A stretch of DNA of 37,860 nt, from NCBI RefSeq assembly GCF_036311985.1, contig NZ_JAZDCJ010000039.1; one strand, 5' to 3'. Below are positions 18,466 to 25,930 of this stretch, one piece after another (within the stretch, counting starts at the first letter, position 1; every line of letters begins with the position of its first letter). The DNA is from JAZDCJ01 sp036311985. Lineage in GTDB: Bacteria > Actinomycetota > Actinomycetes > Actinomycetales > Micrococcaceae. Made by a program: the position numbers and the translations under genes. The notes under the pieces were generated by a model, which worked only from the letters and a program-made list of their open reading frames with translations, did no database searches and was not told where the DNA came from.

Positions 18466-19443
18466 CTAGGCGCTCCGGCGCCGGGAGACTTCGTAGAGGG
18501 TGATCCCGACGGCCATCGACGCGTTGAGCGACTCCATCGCGGAGTCGATCGGGATCGAGACGATCTGGTCGCACGTCTCGCGGACCAGGCGGGACAGGCC
18601 CTTGCCCTCGGATCCGACGACGATGCAGAGCGGCTCGGTCGCGAGCTCGAGGCCCGGCAGCTGGACGTCGCCGCCGCCGTCGAGCCCGATCACGTACACG
18701 CCGAGCTCCTTCATGGCCTTGAGCGCGTTGGTCAGGTTGCCCGCACGGGCCACGGGCACGCGCGCGGCCGCGCCGGCGCTCGTCTTCCAGGCGGAGGCCG
18801 TCATGCCCACGGAGCGGCGCTCCGGCACGATCACGGCATGGCCGCTGAACGCGGAGACCGAACGCACGATCGCGCCGAGGTTCCGCGGGTCCGTGATCCC
18901 GTCGAGGGCCACGAAGAGCGGCGCGTTGGCGATGTGCCCCTTGGCCGACCGCTCGACGGTCTCCTCGACGAAGTCCAGGGCGTCGACGTACTGGTACGGC
19001 GGCACCTGCAGGGCCAGGCCCTGGTGCACGGCGTCGTCGGTCATCCGGTCGAGCTCGGCCTTGCTGGCCTCGAGCACGCCGATGCCGCGCTCGGCGGCGA
19101 TCTTGAGCGATTCGCGGACGCGGTCGTCCACGTCGATCCGGGTGGCCATGTAGAGGGCCTTCGCCGGAATGCCGGCGCGCAGCGCCTCGACGACCGAGTT
19201 GCGGCCCGTGACGAGCTCCTCCGCGTTCTTCGACCGCCCGGCGGGGCGGCCGCCGCGGCCGGCGGCCTTGGCCGCGGATCGCTCGCTGAGCTGCTTGGTC
19301 CGGTAGGCCTTGTGGTAGACGCGGTCCTCCGCCTTGGGCGTGGGGCCCTTGCCCTCGAGCGACTTGCGGCCGTGGCCGCCCGTGCCGACGGTGGGTCCCT
19401 TCTTGGCCTTGCGGACGGTGCCGGGACGCTTGGGAGTTGCCAT
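18466..19443 (-). CDS. rlmB: 23S rRNA (guanosine-2'-O-)-methyltransferase, TrmH/SpoU family
   Basis: This SPOUT methyltransferase has 325 residues and probably 2'-O-methylates G2251 (E. coli numbering) of 23S rRNA. A Lys/Arg-rich, disordered N-terminal tail of about 75 residues precedes a substrate-binding domain (TGRNSVVEAL) and the knotted SpoU domain with its three motifs: DPRNLGAIVRSV, IVVGSEGKGLSRL and IPIDSAMESLNASMAVGI. The ATG at 19443 is preferred over one at 19488 because AAGGAA lies 9 bases upstream. The position next to cysS matches Rv3579c in M. tuberculosis. A role on another rRNA site cannot be excluded. Confidence 0.9.
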   Translation of the reverse strand: MATPKRPGTVRKAKKGPTVGTGGHGRKSLEGKGPTPKAEDRVYHKAYRTKQLSERSAAKAAGRGGRPAGRSKNAEELVTGRNSVVEALRAGIPAKALYMATRIDVDDRVRESLKIAAERGIGVLEASKAELDRMTDDAVHQGLALQVPPYQYVDALDFVEETVERSAKGHIANAPLFVALDGITDPRNLGAIVRSVSAFSGHAVIVPERRSVGMTASAWKTSAGAAARVPVARAGNLTNALKAMKELGVYVIGLDGGGDVQLPGLELATEPLCIVVGSEGKGLSRLVRETCDQIVSIPIDSAMESLNASMAVGITLYEVSRRRSA

Positions 19444-19506
19444 GGTAGTGGTTCCTTGGAGTGGGGTTCGGTGGATCGCGGTGGCCACGATGCCTACCGA
19501 AGAGCC

Positions 19507-19512
19507 ATTTTA
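19507..19512 (-). promoter_or_regulatory. rlmB-glgX promoter, -10 box
   Basis: TAAAAT on the minus strand, in the cysS-rlmB gap, is the most AT-rich stretch there and lies about 63 bases before the rlmB start. No clear -35 is seen. Confidence 0.4.
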
Positions 19513-19556
19513 CAGGCTCCGGGGCCCGCCCGGTGGTGGCGGCCTCCCCCGCGGGC

Positions 19557-20987
19557 TCAGGCCAGCTGCCAGCGAGCCCCGTCGGAGGAGTCCTCGACGG
19601 CGATCCCCGCCTCGAGCAGGCGGTCGCGGATCGCGTCGGCCCGGGCCCAGTCCCGGGCGGCCCGGGCCTCGGCCCGCTCCCGCAGCTGCGCGTCGACGAG
19701 CCGGCCGAGGGCGGCATCGGATCCGCCGGCCTGCGCGCCCGCGGCGGCACCGGCGTCGTCCAGCCCCAGCACCGCCGTCATCGCGCGGACGCGGCCCAGC
19801 GCCGTCGCGGCCGCCTCGAGATCGCCCGCGGCGAGGGCCGTGTTGCCCGCGCGCACGGTCTCGTGCAGCACCGCGAGGGCCTGCGGGACGTTGAGGTCGT
19901 CGTCCATGGCCGCGCCGAACGCCTCCGGGACCTCCTGCTCCGCGGGCGCGGTCACGCGCCCGGAGGCGTTGCGGGCGAACGTGTCGATGCGTTCGACGGC
20001 GGCGCCGGCCTCCTGCAGGGACGTCGGCTTGTAGTCGAGCTGGGAGCGGTAGTGCGCCTGCCCCAGGAAGTAACGCACCGTGCGCGGGCCGGCGGCGGCG
20101 AGCATCTCCTCGGGCGAGATCGTGTTGCCGACGGACTTGGACATCTTCTCGCCCTCGAACGTCACCATGCCGTTGTGCATCCAGAAGTTCGCGAAGCCGT
20201 GCCCGGCGGCGGTGGACTGGGCGAGCTCGTTCTCGTGGTGCGGGAAGCGCAGGTCCAGGCCCCCGCCGTGGATGTCGAACGAGGCGCCGAGGTACTTCCC
20301 CGCCATCGCGGAGCACTCCAGGTGCCACCCCGGCCGCCCCCGCCCCCACGGGCTCGGCCACGACGCCGTCTGGGGGTCCGCGGCCTTGTGCCCCTTCCAC
20401 AACGCGAAGTCGCGGGGGTCGCGCTTGCCGCGCGGGTCGGCGTCGGGCGCGTCCTGCAGGTCCTCGACCTTCTGCCGGGTCAAGGAGCCGTAGCGCTCCC
20501 AGGAGCGGACGTCGAAGTAGACGTCGCCGGAATCGTCGAGGGCCGGGTAGGCGTGCCCCCGGTCGATGAGCTCGTGGATGAGCTCATGCATCTCCGTGAC
20601 GTGGCCCGTGGCCCGCGGCTCGTAGCTGGGCCGGAGCACCCCGAGGACGTCGTAGGCCTTCTGGAACTCCTGCTCGAAGCGGTAGGCCAGGGCGAACCAC
20701 TCCTCGCGGGCGCGGTAGGGCTCCTCGACGGGGCCGGCGAAGGACGCGGCCGACTTCTCGAGGATCTTGTCGTCGATGTCCGTCACGTTGCGCACCACGG
20801 TGACCTCGAGGCCGCGGTACCGCAGCCAGCGGACCAGGACATCGAACGCGATCGCCGACCGGACGTGCCCCACATGCGGCATGCCCTGCACCGTGGCCCC
20901 GCAGTAGTACAGACCCACGCGCCCCTCCTGAAGGGGGACGAAGTCGCGGACGGCGGCGGCCTGGGTGTCGTAGAAACGGATGCTCAC
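19557..20987 (-). CDS. cysS: cysteinyl-tRNA synthetase
   Basis: CysRS (476 residues) charges tRNA-Cys. The class I signature is present as PHVGH (37-41), close behind zinc-ligand C29 (YYCGATV), with TDIDDKI after it; WHLECSAMAGKYLG and HGGGLDLRFPHHENE supply the remaining zinc and binding residues. KMSKS is at 281-285. The GTG at 20987 gives the standard N-terminus and is preceded by TACCCT exactly 6 bases upstream with no Shine-Dalgarno sequence. The gene follows ispDF by 21 bases. The cysS1-ispF-ispD-carD order is conserved with mycobacteria. The activity could include the MshC-like paralogue role, but the length and N-terminus fit CysS. Confidence 0.95.
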   Translation of the reverse strand: MSIRFYDTQAAAVRDFVPLQEGRVGLYYCGATVQGMPHVGHVRSAIAFDVLVRWLRYRGLEVTVVRNVTDIDDKILEKSAASFAGPVEEPYRAREEWFALAYRFEQEFQKAYDVLGVLRPSYEPRATGHVTEMHELIHELIDRGHAYPALDDSGDVYFDVRSWERYGSLTRQKVEDLQDAPDADPRGKRDPRDFALWKGHKAADPQTASWPSPWGRGRPGWHLECSAMAGKYLGASFDIHGGGLDLRFPHHENELAQSTAAGHGFANFWMHNGMVTFEGEKMSKSVGNTISPEEMLAAAGPRTVRYFLGQAHYRSQLDYKPTSLQEAGAAVERIDTFARNASGRVTAPAEQEVPEAFGAAMDDDLNVPQALAVLHETVRAGNTALAAGDLEAAATALGRVRAMTAVLGLDDAGAAAGAQAGGSDAALGRLVDAQLRERAEARAARDWARADAIRDRLLEAGIAVEDSSDGARWQLA

Positions 20988-20993
20988 CGCTCT

Positions 20994-20999
20994 AGGGTA
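20994..20999 (-). promoter_or_regulatory. cysS -10 box, leaderless geometry
   Basis: TACCCT on the minus strand, then AGAGCG, then the GTG start. Confidence 0.5.
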
Positions 21000-21008
21000 G
21001 CCGAACGC

Positions 21009-22295
21009 CTACGCCCTGGGCCCGCCCGCCGCGGGGTAGACGAGGGCCGTCGCGTAGGCCGTGATCCCCTGCCCCTCGCCCTCGTAGCCGAGGCGGTCCG
21101 ACGTCGTCGCGGTCACCGTCACGGGGGCCCCGGCGGCCGCCGTCAGGGCCGCGTCCGCCTCCTGCCGCCGCGGCCCGAACTTCGGCCGGTTGCCGACGAA
21201 CTGGACGGCGACGTTGCCGATTCCGTAGCCCGCGGCGCGCACCAGCCGGGCGGCCTCGGCGAGCAGCGTTGCCCCGGAGGCCCCGGCGAACTCGGGCCGG
21301 TCCGTGCCGAAGTGGGTGCCGAGGTCGCCGATCCCCGCGGCGGAGAAGAGGGCGTCGCAGGCCGCGTGGGCGACGGCATCGCCGTCGGAATGCCCGGACA
21401 GCCCCCGCTCGCCCGGCCAGTTCAGGCCTGCGAGCCACAAGGGCCGCTCCTCCCCGTCCGGGGCGAAGGCGTGCACGTCCACGCCCAGTCCCGTGCGCGG
21501 CAGGACGGGGCCGGACGGCGTCATATAGGTCAAGGGGGGCCTCCTCGGGTCGGGGCGGGCGGCGAGGGCCTCGGCGGCGGCGAGGTCCAGCGGCGTCGTG
21601 ATCTTCAGGGCCTCGGGCGCGCCGGGCACGATCCGCACGCGGTGCCCCAGGCGCTCCATGAGCAGGGCGTCGTCGGTCACGGCGGCCGAGGCGGCCTCGT
21701 CCCACCCGGCCGCCGTGGCGTGGGCGGCCAAGAGCGGTGCGAGCGCGAAGCCCTGCGGCGTCTGGACGGCGCGCAGCACCGAGCGGTCGGGCGTGGAGGC
21801 CGCGTACTCGGCTCCGTCCTGCCCGGGCGCGGCTTCCTTGATGGTGTCGACGACGGGCAGCGCCGGCACGACGGCCTCGGCCCCGTCGCGGAGCGCGGCC
21901 AGGACCGCATGGTGCACGCCGGCGGGGGCGAAGCAGCGGGCGGCGTCGTGGACCAGGACGTGCCGGGTCCCGGCGGGGACGGCCTCGAGCCCGGCCCGCA
22001 CGGACGCGTGGCGCGTGGAGCCGCCCGGGAGACACACGACGCCGTCACGGGCATAGGGGGCGCAGACCTCGGCGAGCCGGGCGTCGTCGGGCGGAATCAC
22101 CACGACGACGGGCACGCCGGGCAGGGCGGCGAGGACGCCGTCGAGCGCGTGGGCGAGCATGGGGCGGCCCGCGACGGGGGCGAGGGCCTTGGGCACGCCC
22201 GCGCCGAGCCGGGTGCCGGACCCCGCGGCGACGAGGACGACGGCGGTGCCGCCGGCGGTGGCGGCGTCCTGGACGGTGGGGGCGGGGGTCGGCAC
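21009..22295 (-). CDS. ispDF: bifunctional IspD/IspF enzyme
   Basis: This 428-residue protein carries out two steps of the MEP isoprenoid pathway. Residues 1 to about 240 are IspD (2-C-methyl-D-erythritol 4-phosphate cytidylyltransferase), with AAGSGTRLG at 23-31 and VHDAARCF. A linker of about 20 residues leads to IspF (2-C-methyl-D-erythritol 2,4-cyclodiphosphate synthase) from about 265, with metal ligands D273 and H275 (GVDVHAF), GLSGHSDGDAVAHA and TTSDRLGYEGEGQGI. In M. tuberculosis the two are separate neighbours; here they are one chain lacking the middle IspE step. The GTG start has TAGGGT 6 bases before it, which fits a leaderless transcript. It is separated from carD by a strong terminator. 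Confidence 0.95.
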   Translation of the reverse strand: MPTPAPTVQDAATAGGTAVVLVAAGSGTRLGAGVPKALAPVAGRPMLAHALDGVLAALPGVPVVVVIPPDDARLAEVCAPYARDGVVCLPGGSTRHASVRAGLEAVPAGTRHVLVHDAARCFAPAGVHHAVLAALRDGAEAVVPALPVVDTIKEAAPGQDGAEYAASTPDRSVLRAVQTPQGFALAPLLAAHATAAGWDEAASAAVTDDALLMERLGHRVRIVPGAPEALKITTPLDLAAAEALAARPDPRRPPLTYMTPSGPVLPRTGLGVDVHAFAPDGEERPLWLAGLNWPGERGLSGHSDGDAVAHAACDALFSAAGIGDLGTHFGTDRPEFAGASGATLLAEAARLVRAAGYGIGNVAVQFVGNRPKFGPRRQEADAALTAAAGAPVTVTATTSDRLGYEGEGQGITAYATALVYPAAGGPRA

Positions 22296-22301
22296 GCCTC
22301 T

Positions 22302-22307
22302 ACCCTA
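22302..22307 (-). promoter_or_regulatory. ispDF -10 box, leaderless geometry
   Basis: TAGGGT on the minus strand, then AGAGGC, then the GTG start. It lies downstream of the carD terminator, so ispDF has its own promoter. Confidence 0.5.
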
Positions 22308-22404
22308 GCCGTTCGGCCCCCTGCTCGTCCGGTGCCGGCGGGCCCAGGCGGTGGGCTACGGGATCGGCCGGGATGGTCCTGCCCAGGGGACCGGCCAGCG
22401 CAGC

Positions 22405-22434
22405 AAAAAGCCCGTCCACCGTGGGTGGACGGGC
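22405..22434 (-). terminator. carD terminator
   Basis: The 11-bp stem GCCCGTCCACC/GGTGGACGGGC has a 3-base loop and is followed on the minus strand by TTTTT (22405-22409): a textbook intrinsic terminator 23 bases after the carD stop. Confidence 0.9.
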
Positions 22435-22457
22435 CTGGTGCCTTCAGGTGCGGCCGC

Positions 22458-22940
22458 CTAGGAGGCGAGCACCTCGTCGAGGACGCTTTCCGCCTTCTCC
22501 TCGTCGAGCTTCTTGGCCAGGGCCAGCTCGCTGATGAGGATCTGGCGGGCCTTGGACAGCATCCGCTTCTCGCCGGCGGAGAGCCCTCGGTCGTGGTCGC
22601 GGCGCCACAGGTCACGGACGACCTCGGCCACCTTGATCACATCGCCCGAGGCGAGCTTCTCCAGATTGGCCTTGTAACGGCGGGACCAGTTGGTCGGCTC
22701 CTCCGTGAACTCGGCCCGCAGGACATCGAAGACGTGCTCGAGGCCTTCCTGACCCACGACGTCCCGGACGCCGACGAGGTCGACGTTCTCCGCCGGCACC
22801 TCGATGGTCAGGTCGCCCTGGGCCACCTTGAGCTTGAGATACATCTTCTCTTCGCCCCGGATGGTGCGCATCTTGATCTCTTCGATCATCGCCGCACCGT
22901 GGTGAGGGTAAACAACCGTTTCGCCAACCTCAAAAACCAT
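22458..22940 (-). CDS. carD: CarD-family RNA polymerase-binding transcription factor
   Basis: CarD (160 residues) binds the RNA polymerase beta subunit and stabilises open complexes, notably at rRNA promoters. Residues 1-60 form the RNAP-interaction domain (VGETVVYPHHGAAMI), followed by the helical DNA-binding domain with W85, the tryptophan that wedges into the minor groove upstream of the -10 in M. tuberculosis CarD at the same number, and RRDHDRGLSAGEKRML. The ATG at 22940 is chosen over 22976 because AAAGGGGA precedes it and the protein then begins MVFEVG, as in the family. It is followed by ispDF and diverges from the lpqE-like gene, as in mycobacteria. Confidence 0.95.
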   Translation of the reverse strand: MVFEVGETVVYPHHGAAMIEEIKMRTIRGEEKMYLKLKVAQGDLTIEVPAENVDLVGVRDVVGQEGLEHVFDVLRAEFTEEPTNWSRRYKANLEKLASGDVIKVAEVVRDLWRRDHDRGLSAGEKRMLSKARQILISELALAKKLDEEKAESVLDEVLAS

Positions 22941-22966
22941 GTGGATAATCCCCTTTCCCGCAGACA

Positions 22967-22972
22967 AGTTTA
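22967..22972 (-). promoter_or_regulatory. carD promoter, -10 box
   Basis: TAAACT on the minus strand is preceded by GTGA, giving an extended -10 (TGN) form. Transcription would begin about 20 bases before the carD ATG, enough for the AAAGGGGA ribosome binding site. Confidence 0.5.
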
Positions 22973-23176
22973 TCACGAAACTGGTGCAACATCCGGCGAG
23001 TTGCCGGGCCTGAGCGGGCCTCGGGGAGCATAATTCCCCCTTTCATTTGGCGGGCTTCGGTGGTATCGCGTGCGGTGATGCAGGACACCGCCGCGCGCAG
23101 GGACGCGGTGCCGCGCCGGTCACGGGCCGCTCCGGAATCATCAAAACGGGGACTCACCCAGTAGGCTTGGAGGAGA

Positions 23177-23233
23177 ATGCCGCCGCGCCGGACCCGATCC
23201 GTCGCGCCGCACCACCCGAGACGACCCCGATGA
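23177..23233 (+). CDS. possible 18-residue upstream leader peptide
   Basis: An ATG preceded by GGAGGAG opens a short frame, MPPRRTRSVAPHHPRRPR, ending in TGA 12 bases before the lpqE-like GTG. Seven of 18 residues are arginine, and four of those use CGA or AGA, codons that are rare in high-GC genomes. A TAGGCT box at 23163-23168 would start transcription at or just before the ATG, so the peptide could be read from the very 5' end of the lipoprotein mRNA. It could act as a translational attenuator, or be chance. I know of no family for it. Confidence 0.3.
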   Translation: MPPRRTRSVAPHHPRRPR

Positions 23234-23245
23234 GGAGTTTGTGCC

Positions 23246-23782
23246 GTGATCACCGCACAGAAGTTCCGTGGACGCCGCACCGCGGCCGCCCTCGCCCTGG
23301 GCCTGATGGCCGTGGGCGTGACCGGCTGCGGCGCGATCAACGCCCAGGCGACCGCCGAGAGCTACGCGCCGTCGGACGGCATCGTGTTCAACGCAGGCGA
23401 CCTGAAGATCCGCAACCTCATGCTGGTGACCAACACCGCGGACGAAGAAGCCCGCGTGCTCGGCAGCCTCGTCAACACCACGGACCAGGACCAGACCCTG
23501 GTGCTCGAGGTGGCCGGCAGCAGCGTCACGATCGACATCCCCGCGCAGTCCACCAAGAAGCTCGAGGACGACGTCAACAAGACCATCCTCCCGAGCGCCG
23601 GCGCCGAGCCGGGCGCCCATGTCGACGCCTCCGTCAACGTCGGCGGTGCGAGCGAGTCCAAGTCCGTGCCCGTCGTCAACGGCGCGCTGGCCGAGTACCG
23701 CCCGTACCTGCCCGGCGGCTACGACGAGTCGACGGTCGAGCACCTGGCCCCCGCCGAGGAAGAGCACGGCTCCGGCCACTGA
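23246..23782 (+). CDS. LpqE-like lipoprotein
   Basis: This 178-residue protein has a lipoprotein signal: basic residues at 6-11, a hydrophobic stretch and the lipobox VTGC with C28 as lipidated cysteine. The mature part (ATAESYAPSDGIVFNAGDLKIRN, ending with KSVPVVNGAL and YRPYLPGG) is beta-rich and shaped like the small copper-chaperone-like domain of this family, but it lacks the His/Met copper motif H(M)X10M. The call rests mainly on position: it diverges from carD exactly as Rv3584 (lpqE) does in M. tuberculosis, with similar length. The GTG start has GAGGAG 10 bases upstream. The tail is acidic and His-rich (EEEHGSGH). Its function is not known. Confidence 0.75.
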   Translation: MITAQKFRGRRTAAALALGLMAVGVTGCGAINAQATAESYAPSDGIVFNAGDLKIRNLMLVTNTADEEARVLGSLVNTTDQDQTLVLEVAGSSVTIDIPAQSTKKLEDDVNKTILPSAGAEPGAHVDASVNVGGASESKSVPVVNGALAEYRPYLPGGYDESTVEHLAPAEEEHGSGH

Positions 23783-23804
23783 GCCGGCACCGCGCCGGCG
23801 ACCG

Positions 23805-23839
23805 AAGGCCCCGGACCCCGCGAGGGGGTCCGGGGCCTT
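23805..23839. terminator. bidirectional terminator, lpqE-like gene / regX3
   Basis: AAGGCCCCGGACCCC and GGGGTCCGGGGCCTT form a perfect 15-bp stem with a 5-base loop between the convergent stops of the lipoprotein and regX3 genes. The outer A-T pairs give short U runs in both directions. Confidence 0.85.
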
Positions 23840-23865
23840 GTGCGTTGCGCCGGGCTCGGGCCGGC

Positions 23866-24546
23866 TCAGGCCTCGAACTTGTAGCCGAGTCCGCGCACCG
23901 TGACGAGGTGGGCGGGGTTGGACGGATCGGGCTCGATCTTGGAGCGCAGCCGCTTGACGTGCACGTCGAGCGTCTTGGTGTCGCCGACGTAGTCGGAGCC
24001 CCAGACGCGGTCGATCAGCTGCCCGCGCGTCAGCACCCGTCCGGCGTTGCGCAGGAGCATCTCCAGGAGCTCGAACTCCTTGAGCGGGAACGCCGTCTGC
24101 TCGCCGTTGACGCTGACCACGTGCCGCTCGACGTCCATGCGGACGGGGCCGGCCTGGACGGTCGCGGTGACGAGCTCGTCCGGCTCGCCCTGGCGGCGCA
24201 GCACCGCGCGGACGCGCGCGACGAGCTCCCGCGAGGAGTACGGCTTCGTGACGTAGTCGTCGGCGCCGAGCTCGAGGCCCACGACCTTGTCGATCTCCGA
24301 GTCCTTCGCGGTCAGCATGATGACCGGGACGCTGGAGCGCTGGCGCAGCTGGCGGCAGACCTCGGTGCCCGGCTGGCCGGGGAGCATGAGGTCAAGCAGC
24401 ACCAGGTCGGCCCCGGCGCGGTCGAACTCGGTGATCGCGTCGAGCCCGTTGTCCACGACCTGGACCTCGAAGCCCTCCTTCTCCAGGAGGTAGGCGAGCG
24501 GGTCGCTCAGCGACTCCTCGTCCTCCACCACCAGAATGCGGGTCAA
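23866..24546 (-). CDS. regX3: phosphate-response regulator RegX3 (OmpR/PhoB family)
   Basis: This 226-residue response regulator pairs with SenX3 and controls phosphate-starvation genes. The receiver domain has acidic pocket residues E8-D9, phosphoacceptor D52 (LLDLMLPG), T79 and K101 (TKPYS). A winged-helix DNA-binding domain follows from about 130 to 226 (FPLKEFELLEMLLRNAGRVLTR, DVHVKRLRSKI). The start is TTG at 24546: AAGGAGG lies 6 bases upstream, and the TTGA overlaps the senX3 stop by 4 bases, which couples translation of the two. Its likely target, a PHO box, is upstream of phoU. Confidence 0.93.
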   Translation of the reverse strand: MTRILVVEDEESLSDPLAYLLEKEGFEVQVVDNGLDAITEFDRAGADLVLLDLMLPGQPGTEVCRQLRQRSSVPVIMLTAKDSEIDKVVGLELGADDYVTKPYSSRELVARVRAVLRRQGEPDELVTATVQAGPVRMDVERHVVSVNGEQTAFPLKEFELLEMLLRNAGRVLTRGQLIDRVWGSDYVGDTKTLDVHVKRLRSKIEPDPSNPAHLVTVRGLGYKFEA

Positions 24547-25751
24547 ATCCTGCCTCCTTGTTGAACGGCACCTGCGGTGCCTGGTTCCCTGGCGGAGGAC
24601 GACGCCGGTGCCCCGGCCTCGTCCGCCCCCTCCTCGTACCCGGGGAGCCGGACGGTGAAGGTCGAGCCCTGTCCGGGCTGCGACCAGACCGTCACCTCTC
24701 CGCCGTGGTTGGACATGACGTGCTTGACGATGCTGAGTCCCAGCCCGGTACCGCCGGTCTGGCGCGAGCGGGCCTCGTCGACGCGGTAGAAGCGCTCGAA
24801 GATCCGGTCCTGCTCCTCGGGCGGGATGCCCGGTCCCTGGTCGGTGACGGAGACCTGGACGAGTCCGTCGCGGGACTTGATGCCGACGCCGACGCTCGTG
24901 CCCTCGGGCGAGTAGCGGATGGCGTTGTCGATGAGGTTCCGGAACGCCGTCATGAGCAGGTCGGCGTCGCCGAAGACCTGGTCCTCGGACCGGCCGCCCA
25001 CGTTGATCCGGATGTTCTTGCCCTCGGCGGGGAGCTTGTTGCGGTCCACGGCCTCGGCGATGATCTGGTTGACGTCGACCGGCCGGCCCTTGAGCACGAC
25101 GTCGGCTCCCTGCAGCCGGGACAGCTCGATGATGTCCTGGACGAGGGCCGAGAGCCGCCCGGATTCCTTGTGCAGGCGCGAGGCGAAGCGCTTGACCGCC
25201 ACCTCGTCGTCGGCCGCGTCCTCGAGGGCCTCGGCGAGGAGCGAGATCGCGCCGACGGGCGTCTTGAGCTCGTGGGAGACGTTGGCGACGAAGTCGTTGC
25301 GGATGGCCTCGGTGCGGGTGATCTCGGTGCGGTCGTCGGCCAGCAGGAGGATGTATTCCTCTCCGAGCGGCGCGGCCCGGACGTGCACGACGATGGTCCC
25401 CTGACCCAGCGGCCCCCGGGGCAGCTCGAACTGGCGCTCCTTGATGACCCCGTCCACGCGCACCTTGCGGGCCAGCTCCAGCAGCTCTCCGTGGACGATC
25501 GTGTGGCCGCGGACCAGCCCGTAGGCGTAGGCGGCCGGGTTGGCGCGGACCACGCCGTCGACCTCGTCGGCCACGACGAACGCCCGGCCGATCACGGACA
25601 GGATCTCGGCGGTGCCCTCGGGAAGCGTCGGCTCACCGACATCGGGCAGCACGACGCGGCGCCGCTGGCTGGCCCGGTAGGCCAGCAGGCCACCGATGCC
25701 CAGCAGCAGCCCGGCCAGGCCGGACACCACCACGATCAACGCATCATCCAC
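24543..25751 (-). CDS. senX3: sensor histidine kinase SenX3
   Basis: SenX3 (402 residues) is a membrane histidine kinase that phosphorylates RegX3. There is one clear N-terminal membrane segment (about 5-25), then a PAS-like domain (about 45-140), a HisKA dimerisation helix with phosphoacceptor H160 (FVANVSHELKTP), and a HATPase domain with N-, G1- and G2-box features (NLIDNAIRYS, DQGPGIP, GGTGLGLSIVKH). The C-terminal tail is Ala/Glu-rich. The GTG start is preceded by TAAGCT at exactly 6 bases; GGAGG falls inside that interval. It diverges from phoU, a partner known in actinobacteria to dampen this signalling. Confidence 0.94.
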   Translation of the reverse strand: MDDALIVVVSGLAGLLLGIGGLLAYRASQRRRVVLPDVGEPTLPEGTAEILSVIGRAFVVADEVDGVVRANPAAYAYGLVRGHTIVHGELLELARKVRVDGVIKERQFELPRGPLGQGTIVVHVRAAPLGEEYILLLADDRTEITRTEAIRNDFVANVSHELKTPVGAISLLAEALEDAADDEVAVKRFASRLHKESGRLSALVQDIIELSRLQGADVVLKGRPVDVNQIIAEAVDRNKLPAEGKNIRINVGGRSEDQVFGDADLLMTAFRNLIDNAIRYSPEGTSVGVGIKSRDGLVQVSVTDQGPGIPPEEQDRIFERFYRVDEARSRQTGGTGLGLSIVKHVMSNHGGEVTVWSQPGQGSTFTVRLPGYEEGADEAGAPASSSAREPGTAGAVQQGGRI

Positions 25752-25757
25752 GCCTCC

Positions 25758-25763
25758 AGCTTA
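25758..25763 (-). promoter_or_regulatory. senX3-regX3 -10 box, leaderless geometry
   Basis: TAAGCT on the minus strand, then GGAGGC, then the GTG start of senX3. Confidence 0.5.
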
Positions 25764-25811
25764 GGCCCCGCCGAAACCCGCCCGACGCCGTTTGACGTGC
25801 CCGGAGGCCCG

Positions 25812-25829
25812 GTTCACCCAACGTTCACT
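25812..25829 (+). promoter_or_regulatory. PHO box, probable RegX3 site
   Basis: GTTCACC and GTTCACT are direct repeats 11 bases apart, the form of the PhoP/RegX3 boxes known in Streptomyces and mycobacteria. They lie just upstream of the -35 region of the proposed phoU promoter, as expected for an activator site, and within the senX3-phoU gap, so the pair may regulate itself too. Confidence 0.75.
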
Positions 25830-25854
25830 TCCGCACCGACGCGGCTTCATCTAG

Positions 25855-25867
25855 TACTGTCACAGTA
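25855..25867 (+). promoter_or_regulatory. phoU -10 box within a perfect palindrome
   Basis: TACTGT is a fair -10, placed 25 bases after the PHO box. It forms half of TACTGT-C-ACAGTA, a perfect 13-base palindrome that would cover the transcription start, so a second regulator may bind here. Transcription would leave a leader of about 65 bases. Confidence 0.5.
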
Positions 25868-25930
25868 GGCGGTGATCCAGACCCGCGGCCGTCCAGGCGC
25901 GCGGGCCGCAGGCTATGAAAGGACGCATCC

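Noticed and set aside
19461..23033. Very long plus-strand open frame (about 1190 codons) through rlmB, cysS, ispDF and carD
   Set aside because: It runs antisense to four clear genes and reads as Arg/Gly/Ala-rich low-complexity sequence with no family motif; long antisense frames are expected at this GC content.
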